From Bacteroidota bacterium (GTDB lineage: Bacteria > Bacteroidota > Rhodothermia > Rhodothermales > UBA10348), in contig JAQBZH010000009.1 in NCBI GenBank assembly GCA_027622005.1, positions 1-64,000 of the forward strand: 64,000 nt of DNA, given 5' to 3'. The translations under genes were made by a program, and so were the position numbers. Positions 34,538 to 43,693 of the stretch are shown in pieces. Positions within the stretch are counted from its first letter, which is position 1. The number at the start of each line of letters is the position of its first letter. The notes beneath the pieces are model-generated. The model made no database searches and had not been told where the DNA came from. It saw nothing but the letters and a program-made list of their open reading frames with translations.

Positions 34538-35716
34538 CTAGTTAAGCCAGCGCGCCGGGTCTTGAGGGACCCCACCTTTGAACACGGCGAAAAATACGCT
34601 CGCCCCTCGAGGCTCCGATTCCGTTCCAGAACGACCAATAAGCTGTCCTGTCTCAATCATATCTCCTTGGGAGACATAGATTAACGAGAAGTTGCCGTAA
34701 ACCGTATGATAATCGCCATGTTCAATAATTATGAACCGGCCCATATCAGGAATAAAGTCGATCGTGGTGACTTTTCCGGCAAAGACTGAGTTTACCTCCG
34801 TACTGGCTGGGGCTTTTATTAGAATCCCGGGATTTGGAGTTTTGGTGCCGTATTTCGGGTGAACAATTTCTCCAAATGGCTCCAAAACGGGCCCTGAGAC
34901 CGGCCATTCCAGACTTCCCACGGCGGAAGCAAAAGCCTCCGACAAGTTGAGCGGAAGCATCGTCGATGGAATGGAGGGAACTGCCCGTCGGGAGTTAGTG
35001 GCAAGATAAGTCTGGATCAAATCAACCAACTGGTGCTCCATGGTGCGTTTTTCAGCGATACTTTCGACCCGAGAATCTTTTTCTGCCTTGATCTTCTTGA
35101 GTTCGCTGGCCACTTCTTTTCGTAACAAATCTAGTTTGTTTTGCTCGCGGTCCACATTGGTCAAAATCATCTCCGTCTCAACCAATTTTTGCTGCATCGC
35201 TGTGCGTTGCTCCGTCAAAAGGGTTGTGGAAGTTTTTATGTCGCTGAGTTGACCTATTCGCTTCAACGTAAAACGCCTTAAATAGCCGACCCGGACTAAC
35301 ATTTGATTGATGGACGAGGCCGACAAAATGAGCGCTGCGTCGTGTTGTCTTCCATATTTGTATGCGTGGGTAGCGCGCGCTTGATATTCGTTCGTGATTT
35401 CGACCAAGCTACCATTCATGTTGCCGATCGAAGCTTGCAAGGAATCTCGCTCCAATTTCAACTGGTCGATTCGATGGGCATAATTGCGGACCAGCTCTTC
35501 CCTTAAGGAAAGCTGCCGATTTAGGTCAGAAAGTCGCGTTTTTGAGGCCTTTTCCTTGTTTTCGGTCGAAGCCAGTGCCAATTCTTCCGCCGCGATCTCA
35601 TTTCGCAATTGCTGCAGCTTCATTTCCGTTGTCGGCTTATTGGCCGCCAATTGCGCTGAGGCCACATAGGACGTCGCGTATGCCAGGAAAAAGAATATGA
35701 GAGAGATGCGCATCAT
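34538..35716 (-). CDS. EnvC-like M23-family murein hydrolase activator
   Basis: About 392 residues from the ATG at 35716, which forms an ATGA overlap with the stop of the DUF4292 gene. A signal peptide precedes a long coiled coil (about 25-240: KLQQLRNEIAAEELALASTENKEK..., two blocks) and a C-terminal LytM/M23 domain (about 275-390: EPFGEIVHPKYGTKTPNPGILIKAP, IIEHGDYHTVYGNFS, IGRSGTESEPRGASVFFAV). The zinc ligand His/Asp of active M23 enzymes (HxxxD, HxH) are replaced, with NPGILI in place of H-x-G-I-D, so it is an activator rather than an enzyme. Similar order with DUF4292 and TPR genes recurs in Bacteroidota. Confidence 0.87.
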   Translation of the reverse strand: MMRISLIFFFLAYATSYVASAQLAANKPTTEMKLQQLRNEIAAEELALASTENKEKASKTRLSDLNRQLSLREELVRNYAHRIDQLKLERDSLQASIGNMNGSLVEITNEYQARATHAYKYGRQHDAALILSASSINQMLVRVGYLRRFTLKRIGQLSDIKTSTTLLTEQRTAMQQKLVETEMILTNVDREQNKLDLLRKEVASELKKIKAEKDSRVESIAEKRTMEHQLVDLIQTYLATNSRRAVPSIPSTMLPLNLSEAFASAVGSLEWPVSGPVLEPFGEIVHPKYGTKTPNPGILIKAPASTEVNSVFAGKVTTIDFIPDMGRFIIIEHGDYHTVYGNFSLIYVSQGDMIETGQLIGRSGTESEPRGASVFFAVFKGGVPQDPARWLN

Positions 35717-36525
35717 GGAAGTAGGTCTTTCCACTTAGTATCGGCACGAACATCCAAATCAAAATGGAAGGCGCCGGGATTTTTCGATACGGATCGTAGG
35801 GCTACGGATAGACGGGTGTCTAACGCGGATTGAGCCAAAACCATTCGGGAAGGGAGCAGAACTCCATCCATCTCGCGGAAATCCAAAAACCATCGCTGTT
35901 CAAAGACCGTTCCAGCATCGTCTTTCAACTGGATTTGTTCAATTCGCCACAGATTCGGGTCAATCGTGTATCGGATGGACTCATCCGGAGATTGCAGATA
36001 ATACTTGGTCTGATCTGATTTTAAAATCCAAGGTTGTTCGCGATTCGGCTGATAAAATCCGAATGCTTGATCGACCATGTCTAGTCCAATGAGCGACCCA
36101 GGAAGAATTTCCTTCATTTGGTCACTGCGACCGCGGTAAACCACATTGGCTATACGATCAAAGGTAAACGCGGAATCCTGCGTAACCAGGACCCTCGCAC
36201 CTTCTATTCCAAGCGGGAATTTGATACGGGCAAACAGGGTGTCGCGTCGCTGGACTTCCACCAAAGCCGTAAATTGGCCTTCCATTTCAGGGGACGAAAC
36301 GGCTACCATAGCCTCCAACTTGACGCGGTTCAGCGATTCGGGGTAAGCTGGCAGTTGGTCCAAAATGAAGGTCAGCGAGTGATTGGGGAAGTCTCCCGAG
36401 GACGATTCGCTTCCGATTTTTTCGGTAGAAACACAACTTGTCAGACTCAAACTGATACCAATGACCACAACCCATGGCACTGACCATGAGCGCCAGCCAT
36501 CACCCGCACTTCGAGTCTCTATCAT
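35713..36525 (-). CDS. DUF4292 (LolB-like) lipoprotein
   Basis: A 270-residue lipoprotein: an N-terminal hydrophobic stretch ends in the lipobox SLTSC. The mature part is the LolA/LolB-like half-barrel of the DUF4292 family (LNRVKLEAMVAVSSPEMEGQFTALVEVQRRDTLFARIKFPLGIEGARVLVTQDSAFTFDR is followed by the typical NVVYRG segment). It may help to place lipoproteins in the outer membrane. It lies between the TPR gene and the EnvC-like gene and overlaps the latter by 4 bp. Confidence 0.85.
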   Translation of the reverse strand: MIETRSAGDGWRSWSVPWVVVIGISLSLTSCVSTEKIGSESSSGDFPNHSLTFILDQLPAYPESLNRVKLEAMVAVSSPEMEGQFTALVEVQRRDTLFARIKFPLGIEGARVLVTQDSAFTFDRIANVVYRGRSDQMKEILPGSLIGLDMVDQAFGFYQPNREQPWILKSDQTKYYLQSPDESIRYTIDPNLWRIEQIQLKDDAGTVFEQRWFLDFREMDGVLLPSRMVLAQSALDTRLSVALRSVSKNPGAFHFDLDVRADTKWKDLLP

Positions 36526-36595
36526 CTAATTTCGACCAGATATGGAGTAGTGTCCGAGCAAGAATCAGTAAACATCACGGGAAAAACGGTTTTGG

Positions 36596-37873
36596 CTATT
36601 GGTGAAGATTGATTTCGCGTAATAATAACTCGATGGATTTTTTTAAGTCGGCATCAGAATCAGCGCCGGAAAGAGCTTCAGACGCTGCCTTCTGAGCATC
36701 GGAAGCGCGCCCTAACTTGTCGAGAACCCGTGCATACTGGTAAAGAAGGGGCGAATACCCAGGGAAAAGCTGAAGCCCATCTTCTGCTAAACGCAAAGCT
36801 TCATCCAACTGACTGGTTTCCCAGAATCCTTGAAGGGCATAAATCCAGAGCTTTAAGAGACGCGGGTTGAATTCAATTCGCTCGGTCGAAAATGCGATCA
36901 GTTCTCGAAAACGACCATTTTGGAGTAATAAATCCGCAATTTGGACGCCGTCTTCTTCATTGTTTGGATCGAGCCCGGCAAGTTTCTGGTCAAGGGCAGT
37001 CGAATCAGATGTAGAAGCGTCAATAGATTCGGCGAGAGGATGGTCGTCCTTTGGCGGAGTCTGAAAAAAGTCAGCTTCTTTTGATCTATTTCCATTTAGA
37101 GAACGCCATGTTTCGGTGGCTTCTTTATGCTCTGGGTCCAGTTCAAGCGCATTTTCGAGTTGTACCGTTGCCTCGTCCAGTTCACCTAGTTGAATTAAAA
37201 TAACAGCTAGTTTAAGGATATCGTCGGGGTCCTGGGTGATGGAAACGATCTGCCCCGCAGCCATCTTCGCAAGTGAAAGCGAACCGGCATTCTCGAAAAT
37301 GCGCAAAGCCGTTCGCTGCACCATTTCATCCGAATAAAAAGAGAACAAAGAAGCTTCCGCGTATTTTGTGGCCTCCGTTTTGAGTTGCAATCGTTCAAGC
37401 AGTTCGAGATGGGCTAATTGAGAAGCCACATCCTGCGGTTGGAGTTCTAAAAGCCGGGAGGAATGACGTATAGCCCCTTGAGCATCTGCTGCCTCAAGTG
37501 CAATAAAAAGGGCCTGGCGGGTCCAATTGACATTCTGAGGCTCGGCCTTCAGTGCTCCGTCGATGTAAAAATTGGCTAATCCATAATCGCGCATGGCAAC
37601 TTGGGCATCGGCCATCGCGGAAAGAATAGTGGGGTCATTTGGGCTTAACTGCAGTCCTTCGGCAAAAGCCGCAGCTGCTTTATCGGGAAATCCAGTTCGG
37701 AGGAACGTTAAGCCTCGGATCATGACCTGTTTTACCTGAGCTTCTTTAATCCCCTCACTTTGGAAAGAAAAGGCGGGTACGACGATAAAGAGGAATGAAA
37801 GCTGGACCACTAACCCTATATAAAGGCACAAAGCCTTGTTTAAATTCGGTATATAACGGATAGAGCGTTCCAT
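36596..37873 (-). CDS. Secreted TPR-repeat protein
   Basis: A 425-residue protein with an N-terminal hydrophobic signal (CLYIGLVVQLSFLFIVVPAFSF) and tetratricopeptide repeats throughout (FLRTGFPDKAAAAFAEGLQLSPNDPTIL, ...ALELDPEHKEATETWRSL, ...DEALRLAEDGLQLFPGYSPLLYQYARVLDKLG). It is the first gene of the cluster with DUF4292 and EnvC-like proteins. An envelope assembly or cell-wall coordination role is inferred from these neighbours only. Confidence 0.85.
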   Translation of the reverse strand: MERSIRYIPNLNKALCLYIGLVVQLSFLFIVVPAFSFQSEGIKEAQVKQVMIRGLTFLRTGFPDKAAAAFAEGLQLSPNDPTILSAMADAQVAMRDYGLANFYIDGALKAEPQNVNWTRQALFIALEAADAQGAIRHSSRLLELQPQDVASQLAHLELLERLQLKTEATKYAEASLFSFYSDEMVQRTALRIFENAGSLSLAKMAAGQIVSITQDPDDILKLAVILIQLGELDEATVQLENALELDPEHKEATETWRSLNGNRSKEADFFQTPPKDDHPLAESIDASTSDSTALDQKLAGLDPNNEEDGVQIADLLLQNGRFRELIAFSTERIEFNPRLLKLWIYALQGFWETSQLDEALRLAEDGLQLFPGYSPLLYQYARVLDKLGRASDAQKAASEALSGADSDADLKKSIELLLREINLHQ

Positions 37874-38013
37874 GCTTCAAAAACGGCGTTTCATCGTTCA
37901 AGTTTCGTCGGCTAAAACCCAACATAAGTTGATTTATAGTTGCCATCGGTTTACCCTCTATGAGGAAACTCGGGCATCATCACCCGAATTAGAATCAAGC
38001 GACCTTTAGGATC

Positions 38014-39937
38014 ATGGGCCAACAGAACATTAAGACAACGAAAGACGCTGGCGCGATACGTCGATTTACGCGGCACATCATAGAGGACATGCGTGCGCTG
38101 GATTTCATGTTGGCAGAAAAGATGTTTGAGACCGACGTTCAGCGAATCGGAGCGGAACAGGAATTGTTTTTAGTTAACAAGCAGTTTCAGCCATGTCCAT
38201 TATCTGAAGAGGTATTGGCGCTCAGCGACAACGGGCGATTGGTCAATGAACTGACCCGCTTCAACCTGGAAATAAACTTAGATCCGCTTGAATTGACGGG
38301 TAACTGTTTTTCTGCAATGCAGAAAAGTCTGGACGATTTGATTGGGTACGTTCGCGGATTGGGTGACCAAGTGGGGGCTCAGATCGTCCTCGCAGGGATT
38401 CTTCCAACCGTTCATGCATGGGATTTGCGACTAGAAAACATGTCCCCCCAAGCACGCTATTTTACCCTGAATGACACCATTATGGGTCTCAAGGGAGGAA
38501 AAGCGCAGTATCATATCAGGGGGGTGGACGAGCTGTTTTTTCAACATGATAATATCATGGTTGAGGGCTGCAATACCAGTTTTCAAGTCCATTTTCAGGT
38601 AACCCCTGACACTTTTGCACACTACTATAACATTGCCCAGCTCGTATCAGGGCCGGTTTTGGCGGTCGCGGCCAACTCACCCGTTCTGTTTGGAAAGCGA
38701 TTGTGGCGAGAGACCCGCATTGCTCTTTTTCAGCAAGCCCTCGATACCCGGAGCAGTAATTTGTATTTGCGGGAGATGAGTCCGCGCGTTCACTTTGGAA
38801 CGGATTGGGTAAATGAATCGGTCACCGAAATATTTCAGGAAGACATTGCTCGTTTTCGGGTGATTATGACCTCTGATTACGAAGATCCTTTTGAAGTGTT
38901 GGAAAGGGGGGGGTGTACCACGGCTTCGGGCCTTGCAGTTGCATAACGGAACGGTTTATCGGTGGAATCGGGCTTGCTACGGAATCAGCGGCGATAAGCC
39001 ACATCTGCGCATTGAAAACCGGATTTTACCTTCGGGACCCTCCACCGTCGACGAAATGGCAAATGCAGCGTTTTGGATTGGATTAATGCAAGGGATGGCT
39101 CTGAAGTACCGGGATATTCGGCCGCTGATGGATTTTGACGATGCCAAAAGCAACTTCATTGGTGCAGCTCGTCGCGGTTTGGCCTCTGAAATGGACTGGA
39201 TTGATGGCAAACGATGGAGTTCGGGGGAATTGATTGCCGACCAACTTGTTGAAATAGCGAAACACGGCTTGAAGGAGCGCCGGGTAAACGAAGAGGACGT
39301 CGAACGCTACTTAGGGATCATCGACTCAAGGGTAAAAAATCAGCTTACCGGAGCCCAGTGGCAATTAGGTTCTCTGGCTTCCATGAAGCGACAGGAAAGT
39401 AGCACGCGTGCCGAGCGTCTCGATGCGCTCGTAGAATCAATGATCACGCAGCAGAAAACGGGAGCTCCGGGGCATGAATGGCCGCTGGCTACGGTTCAAG
39501 TTAAAGCGCTCAATACCATTCATGGCACCCGAGTTGAGCATTTTATGTCGACGGATTTGTTCACTGTTCAGGAGGACGAATTGGTGGATTTTGTGGCTGT
39601 TTTGATGAACTGGAGGCACATTAGGCACGTTTTGGTCGAAAATGACGATCACGGCCTGGTTGGCTTGGTTACCCAACGTTCCATATTGAAGGCTCTAACC
39701 GATATTTCTCATTCCGGAAACGACCAGGATTTATCAGTGGGCGAAATCATGGTCAAAAATCCTATTTCGGTCTCCCCCGAAACAGCTACGATTGATGCCA
39801 TCAGGCTGATGCGGGAGAATAATATTGGGGCCCTTCCGGTTGTCCTCAATAATCAGTTGGTGGGTATTATCACCGAAACCGATTTCAATTTGCTGGCGGC
39901 CCGGCTTTTTGACGGCACGGAAGATTCAGCGCTGTAG
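38014..39937 (+). pseudogene. Glutamate-cysteine-ligase-like / CBS protein with G8 frameshift
   Basis: Two overlapping frames, 38014-38946 and the frame running to 39937, make one protein of about 640 residues if one G is removed from the G8 run at 38906-38913 (reading ERGGVPR instead of ERGGCTT). Residues 1-460 look like a carboxylate-amine ligase of the glutamate-cysteine-ligase 2 type (RIGAEQELFLV, NLEINLDPLELTG, HFQVTPDTFAHYYNIAQLV). Two CBS domains follow (about 505-640: VEHFMSTDLFTVQEDELVDFV, VGEIMVKNPISVSPETATIDAIRLM) that may sense adenine nucleotides. The run may be a sequencing error, a slippery on/off switch, or a true pseudogene. Confidence 0.85.
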
Positions 39938-39959
39938 AAGGAGGTCCCTCGCGATCAAC

Positions 39960-40304
39960 CTATATCTTTGAGTCACCTTTGCAAGCCAAAGTCAGTCTTT
40001 GTTTTTCTTCAGGAGGTAATTTGGTCCAATGAATGCCTTCTAATGCGGCTGCGAGGGCATATATCAGGTTCATGGAGACCATGGTCCCTTTTCCTTTCAG
40101 GATATGATAGATCAAGTCTGGGCCTAACTTCCGAATGTCGCCGGCGGTGTACACATCGATTTCCGCTAACATCTTTTTAGATACCGGACCCAAATTGCTG
40201 AGGTGTTCGATTAGTACGTGATCGCTAGGCATCGACTCCGGCGTTTTGAGGTCGATGGGAGAGGAAGAAGCAGCCGGTTTAGATTTCATTGGGGTTAAAC
40301 CCAC
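39960..40304 (-). CDS. TfoX C-terminal domain protein
   Basis: A 114-residue protein carrying the TfoX/Sxy C-terminal domain (about 30-105: IEHLSNLGPVSKKMLAEIDVYTAGDIRKLGPDLIYHILKG..., then the LIYALAAALEGIHWTKLP end). The short N-terminal tail is Ser/Pro rich. The full-length Sxy N-terminal domain is missing. Stand-alone TfoX-C proteins are helix-hairpin-helix-like, and their role in competence is not certain; dprA is encoded 23 kb away. Confidence 0.8.
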   Translation of the reverse strand: MGLTPMKSKPAASSSPIDLKTPESMPSDHVLIEHLSNLGPVSKKMLAEIDVYTAGDIRKLGPDLIYHILKGKGTMVSMNLIYALAAALEGIHWTKLPPEEKQRLTLACKGDSKI

Positions 40305-40373
40305 TCTCTGCTCGTTTGAGAATCGTGGAACTCGTAGATTGCCTTTCCAAACTTAACAAAGCCGCTCCTATTC

Positions 40374-41747
40374 ATGAAACGAATCCTATTACTAGTCCTC
40401 TTTTTTGTAATCGCATCTGACTTTTCATTCGCTCGACAGGCCGAATCCAGTCAGGATGTTTCCGCCTATCAGGTGACAGCCGATCGAATTATAGATGCCG
40501 CCTTGGCCGACAGCGCCGCCTGGGATCGACTGGCTCACCTCACGGACACGTTTGGTCCAAGATTTTCAGGTTCTCCTAATTTGGAGCTCGCCATCGATTG
40601 GATACTGGAAGAAATGAAAGCCGACGGATTGGAAAATGTACGGGGAGAATCCGTTATGGTCCCTCGTTGGGTGCGAGGGGAAGAGTCGCTACAAATCCTA
40701 ACTCCGCACAACAGAAAATTGCAGATTTTAGGCCTGGGGGGCACGGTAGGAACAGGACCTAAAGGAATTACAGCCGAGGTTTTTGTTGTCAACTCCTACG
40801 ATGATTTAGAGGCCAACAAAGCCAAAGCGGTTGGAAAAATTGTTTTGTGGAATGTGGCATTTACGAACTACGGTGCGACAGGCGCTTACCGGCGCAATGG
40901 CGCTGTAAAGGCTGCGCAGGCCGGGGCTATTGCCAGCTTGGTGCGATCAATCACGCCAACGTCTCTTTATACGCCTCACACAGGCAGTTCAACTTATGAG
41001 GAAGGCACTGTTAAAATTCCTCACGCAGCCGTTACCATCGAAGATGCCATGATGATGCAGCGCATGCAAGATCGGGGGCAAAAAATTACGGTTCGGTTGA
41101 TGCTAGATGACGTCACGCTGCCCGATGTTCCATCCCGAAATGTGGTGGCCGAACTGGTCGGGAGCGAATTTCCGGATGAAGTGATCGTTTTTGGTGGCCA
41201 TATTGATTCCTGGGATGTTGGAACGGGCGCCATGGACGATGCCGGCGGTTGTGTAGCGGCATGGGAAGCTCTTCGTATTATGAAAAAGCTTGGCCTACGT
41301 CCTAAACGAACGATTCGAGTCGTTATGTGGACGAACGAAGAAAACGGGACCAGAGGCGGCAACGGGTATCGCGACGCCCATCTTTCAGAACTTGATAATC
41401 ATATTTTGGCGATGGAATCAGATGGGGGCGTTTTTGCCCCAATCGGTTTCGGATTTACCGGTAGTGAAGCAGCATTTACGACCATTACCGAAGTTGGAAA
41501 GCTTTTGAACCGTATAAATGCTGGTACCATTACAAAAGGGGGCGGCGGAGCCGATATTGGCCCCATTATGGCACTCGGAGTTCCAGGGATGGGTCTCAAT
41601 GTGGATGGTTCGAAGTATTTCGATTACCACCACACGAATGCGGACTACGTCGATAAATTAAATCCCGTCGAAGTGGCTAAGTCGGTTGCCACAATGGGTG
41701 TGATGGCCTTCGTCGTGGCTGATATGCCGCAGCGGTTGCCGCGGTAG
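40374..41747 (+). CDS. M28-family metallopeptidase (carboxypeptidase Q-like)
   Basis: A 457-residue secreted zinc peptidase. A signal peptide (ILLLVLFFVIASDFSFA) is followed by a protease-associated insertion (about 110-230) and the M28 catalytic domain. Zinc ligands are visible in FGGHIDSWDVGTGAMDDAGG (His, Asp), NEENGTRGG (catalytic Glu pair), MESDGG and the late HHTNADYVDK. It most resembles the carboxypeptidase Q/PGCP group, which releases amino acids from peptides. Confidence 0.9.
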   Translation: MKRILLLVLFFVIASDFSFARQAESSQDVSAYQVTADRIIDAALADSAAWDRLAHLTDTFGPRFSGSPNLELAIDWILEEMKADGLENVRGESVMVPRWVRGEESLQILTPHNRKLQILGLGGTVGTGPKGITAEVFVVNSYDDLEANKAKAVGKIVLWNVAFTNYGATGAYRRNGAVKAAQAGAIASLVRSITPTSLYTPHTGSSTYEEGTVKIPHAAVTIEDAMMMQRMQDRGQKITVRLMLDDVTLPDVPSRNVVAELVGSEFPDEVIVFGGHIDSWDVGTGAMDDAGGCVAAWEALRIMKKLGLRPKRTIRVVMWTNEENGTRGGNGYRDAHLSELDNHILAMESDGGVFAPIGFGFTGSEAAFTTITEVGKLLNRINAGTITKGGGGADIGPIMALGVPGMGLNVDGSKYFDYHHTNADYVDKLNPVEVAKSVATMGVMAFVVADMPQRLPR

Positions 41748-41896
41748 TCCTCGGTGTAGAACTCTTGATTCGATTGTCAAAAAAAGGGTGGCGGGCCTTC
41801 GGCCCACCCAGGTTTAGAAGACTACGGAACTCGGATCTCACTAGATTCAAATGCGTTTCTCCCTTTTACTCTTTCTATACGTAGGTATTCCGCCGG
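41748..41896. other. Intergenic region with imperfect GC hairpin
   Basis: An imperfect hairpin GGGTGGCGGGCC-TTC-GGCCCACCC (about 41786-41809, one bulge) lies downstream of the M28 gene. The A-run lies before it and no T-run after, so it is oriented as a minus-strand terminator; whether it also ends the M28 transcript is unclear. Confidence 0.45.
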
Positions 41897-43693
41897 ATGC
41901 GGTCTCTCGGACGGCTCAATCATTATTATTGGCGCTACAAACATTTGTTCATTCCCGGACTTTTGTGTGCCGTTGCATCCTCGGCTTTTGCGATTATCGT
42001 TCCGATTGTAGTTCGCCAGGCTGTGGACAGCATTCCTCGCTTCGTGGCTACTTATCGCGCATTTCAAGGGACTTCGCTCGAAAGTTATCTGTACGCCGAC
42101 TTTTTTGCGTCGTTGGCCACCTACGGTGGCATTATCATTTTACTTAGTGTTGGGAGCGGCATTTTTTCGTTTCTCACGCGGCAAACCGTCGTGGTTGCTT
42201 CGCGCCACATTGAATACGACCTCAGGAATAAGCTTTACACTCAGCTCCAGGCGCTCAGTCAGGACTTTTACCTGCAACATCCCACAGGAGATATCATCAC
42301 TCGAAGCACCAGCGACATCGAACAAGTCCGTCGCTACATCGGCCCGGCCATCATGTATTCAACCCGGGCACTGGTTACCATCATCATAGCGATTTCGGTG
42401 ATGTTTGTAATTTCGCCCAAGCTCACGTGGTACACGCTGATTCCGATGCCCTTCTTGGCCTTTTCCGTTTTTTTGGTGGCAGGGATGGTTCACTCGAGGA
42501 GTGATGCGTTGCAAAATCAATATTCCATCTTAACGTCAAGGGTTCAAGAAGCGCTGTCTGGAATTCGGGTGTTGAAAGCCTACGTGCGTGAAGAAGCGGA
42601 GGCAGAGGCTTTTGACACGGAAAGCGCTGTGTACCGCATGAAAAGTTTGGACTTGGCAATAGTAGACGCCGCGTGGCGTCCGGTTTTCCTCATCCTGGTG
42701 GGGATTTCTACCTTGATAGTCGTGTGGGTAGGGGGTTCGCTCGCTATCGCAGGGGAAATTACGATCGGGAATGTGGCCGAATACATCATTTACGTGTCCA
42801 TGATGACTTGGCCGGTAGCCTCAATGGGCTTTGTGATCACGATGGTGCAAAGGGCATCAGCTTCCATGATCCGGTTGAATGATATTTTTGATGCAACTCC
42901 TTCGATCGTGTCATCCCCGGAGGCTATAGAAGTCGACATAGAAGGGAATATCTCCTTTAAAGACGTTTCTTTTACCCACACTTCGGGCAACGTCAAGGCT
43001 TTAGATTCCATTTCATTCGACCTCGAAGCCGGTAAAACGCTAGCTATTGTCGGTCGAACAGGCTCCGGAAAAACGACTTTGGTGGAACTCATCCCGCGCT
43101 TGTTGGATGTTCAAGCGGGCGCGGTTCACATCGATGGGCAAGACGTTCGAAACTTGTCTATCAAAAAACTCCGGGAATGCATCGGTTACGTCCCCCAAGA
43201 CGTGTTTTTGTTTTCGGAAACGCTGGCTGAAAACATTTCCTTCGGTCGTCTGGGGGCTGATCAGTCCGAAATCGAACGGGCCGCCATGGAAGCCGACATA
43301 TTGGAGAATATTGGCTCGTTTCAGGACGGATTTCAGACGATGGTTGGGGAGCGGGGCATTACCCTTTCGGGGGGGCAAAAACAGCGAACCTCGATTGCGC
43401 GTGCCCTTATCCGGAAACCCAACATATTGATACTGGATGATGCTTTGTCGGCTGTGGACGTTAATACCGAGCGCAATATCCTTTCTCATCTAAAAAAGCA
43501 GTTCGGCAAAAGAACCATCGTCATTGTGAGCCATCGAATATCGGCGGTTCAAGACGCCGATCAGATTATCGTGCTCGACGAAGGCAAAATTATTGAGCGA
43601 GGAAATCACGACTCGTTGATCCTTGAAAAAGGATTTTACGCCTCGTTGTTTGCTAAACAGCAACTGGAGCAAGAGTTGGAGGACCTGGCGTGA
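41897..43693 (+). CDS. ABC exporter half-transporter, degenerate-site subunit
   Basis: A 598-residue type IV ABC exporter half with an N-terminal six-helix membrane domain (about 15-310) and a C-terminal nucleotide-binding domain: Walker A GRTGSGKTTLVEL, signature LSGGQKQR, Walker B LILDDALSAVD. The Walker B acid is followed by Asp instead of the catalytic Glu, which marks one ATP site as degenerate. It overlaps the next gene by 4 bp. The pair should form a heterodimeric exporter of the TM287/288 or BmrCD type; the substrate (drug, lipid or peptide) is unknown. Confidence 0.93.
   Translation: MRSLGRLNHYYWRYKHLFIPGLLCAVASSAFAIIVPIVVRQAVDSIPRFVATYRAFQGTSLESYLYADFFASLATYGGIIILLSVGSGIFSFLTRQTVVVASRHIEYDLRNKLYTQLQALSQDFYLQHPTGDIITRSTSDIEQVRRYIGPAIMYSTRALVTIIIAISVMFVISPKLTWYTLIPMPFLAFSVFLVAGMVHSRSDALQNQYSILTSRVQEALSGIRVLKAYVREEAEAEAFDTESAVYRMKSLDLAIVDAAWRPVFLILVGISTLIVVWVGGSLAIAGEITIGNVAEYIIYVSMMTWPVASMGFVITMVQRASASMIRLNDIFDATPSIVSSPEAIEVDIEGNISFKDVSFTHTSGNVKALDSISFDLEAGKTLAIVGRTGSGKTTLVELIPRLLDVQAGAVHIDGQDVRNLSIKKLRECIGYVPQDVFLFSETLAENISFGRLGADQSEIERAAMEADILENIGSFQDGFQTMVGERGITLSGGQKQRTSIARALIRKPNILILDDALSAVDVNTERNILSHLKKQFGKRTIVIVSHRISAVQDADQIIVLDEGKIIERGNHDSLILEKGFYASLFAKQQLEQELEDLA

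Noticed and set aside
41786-41809. GC-rich hairpin after the M28 peptidase gene as a plus-strand terminator
   Set aside because: It has an A-run before it and no T-run after it; the direction fits the minus strand, where no gene ends. Kept only as a note in the intergenic entry.
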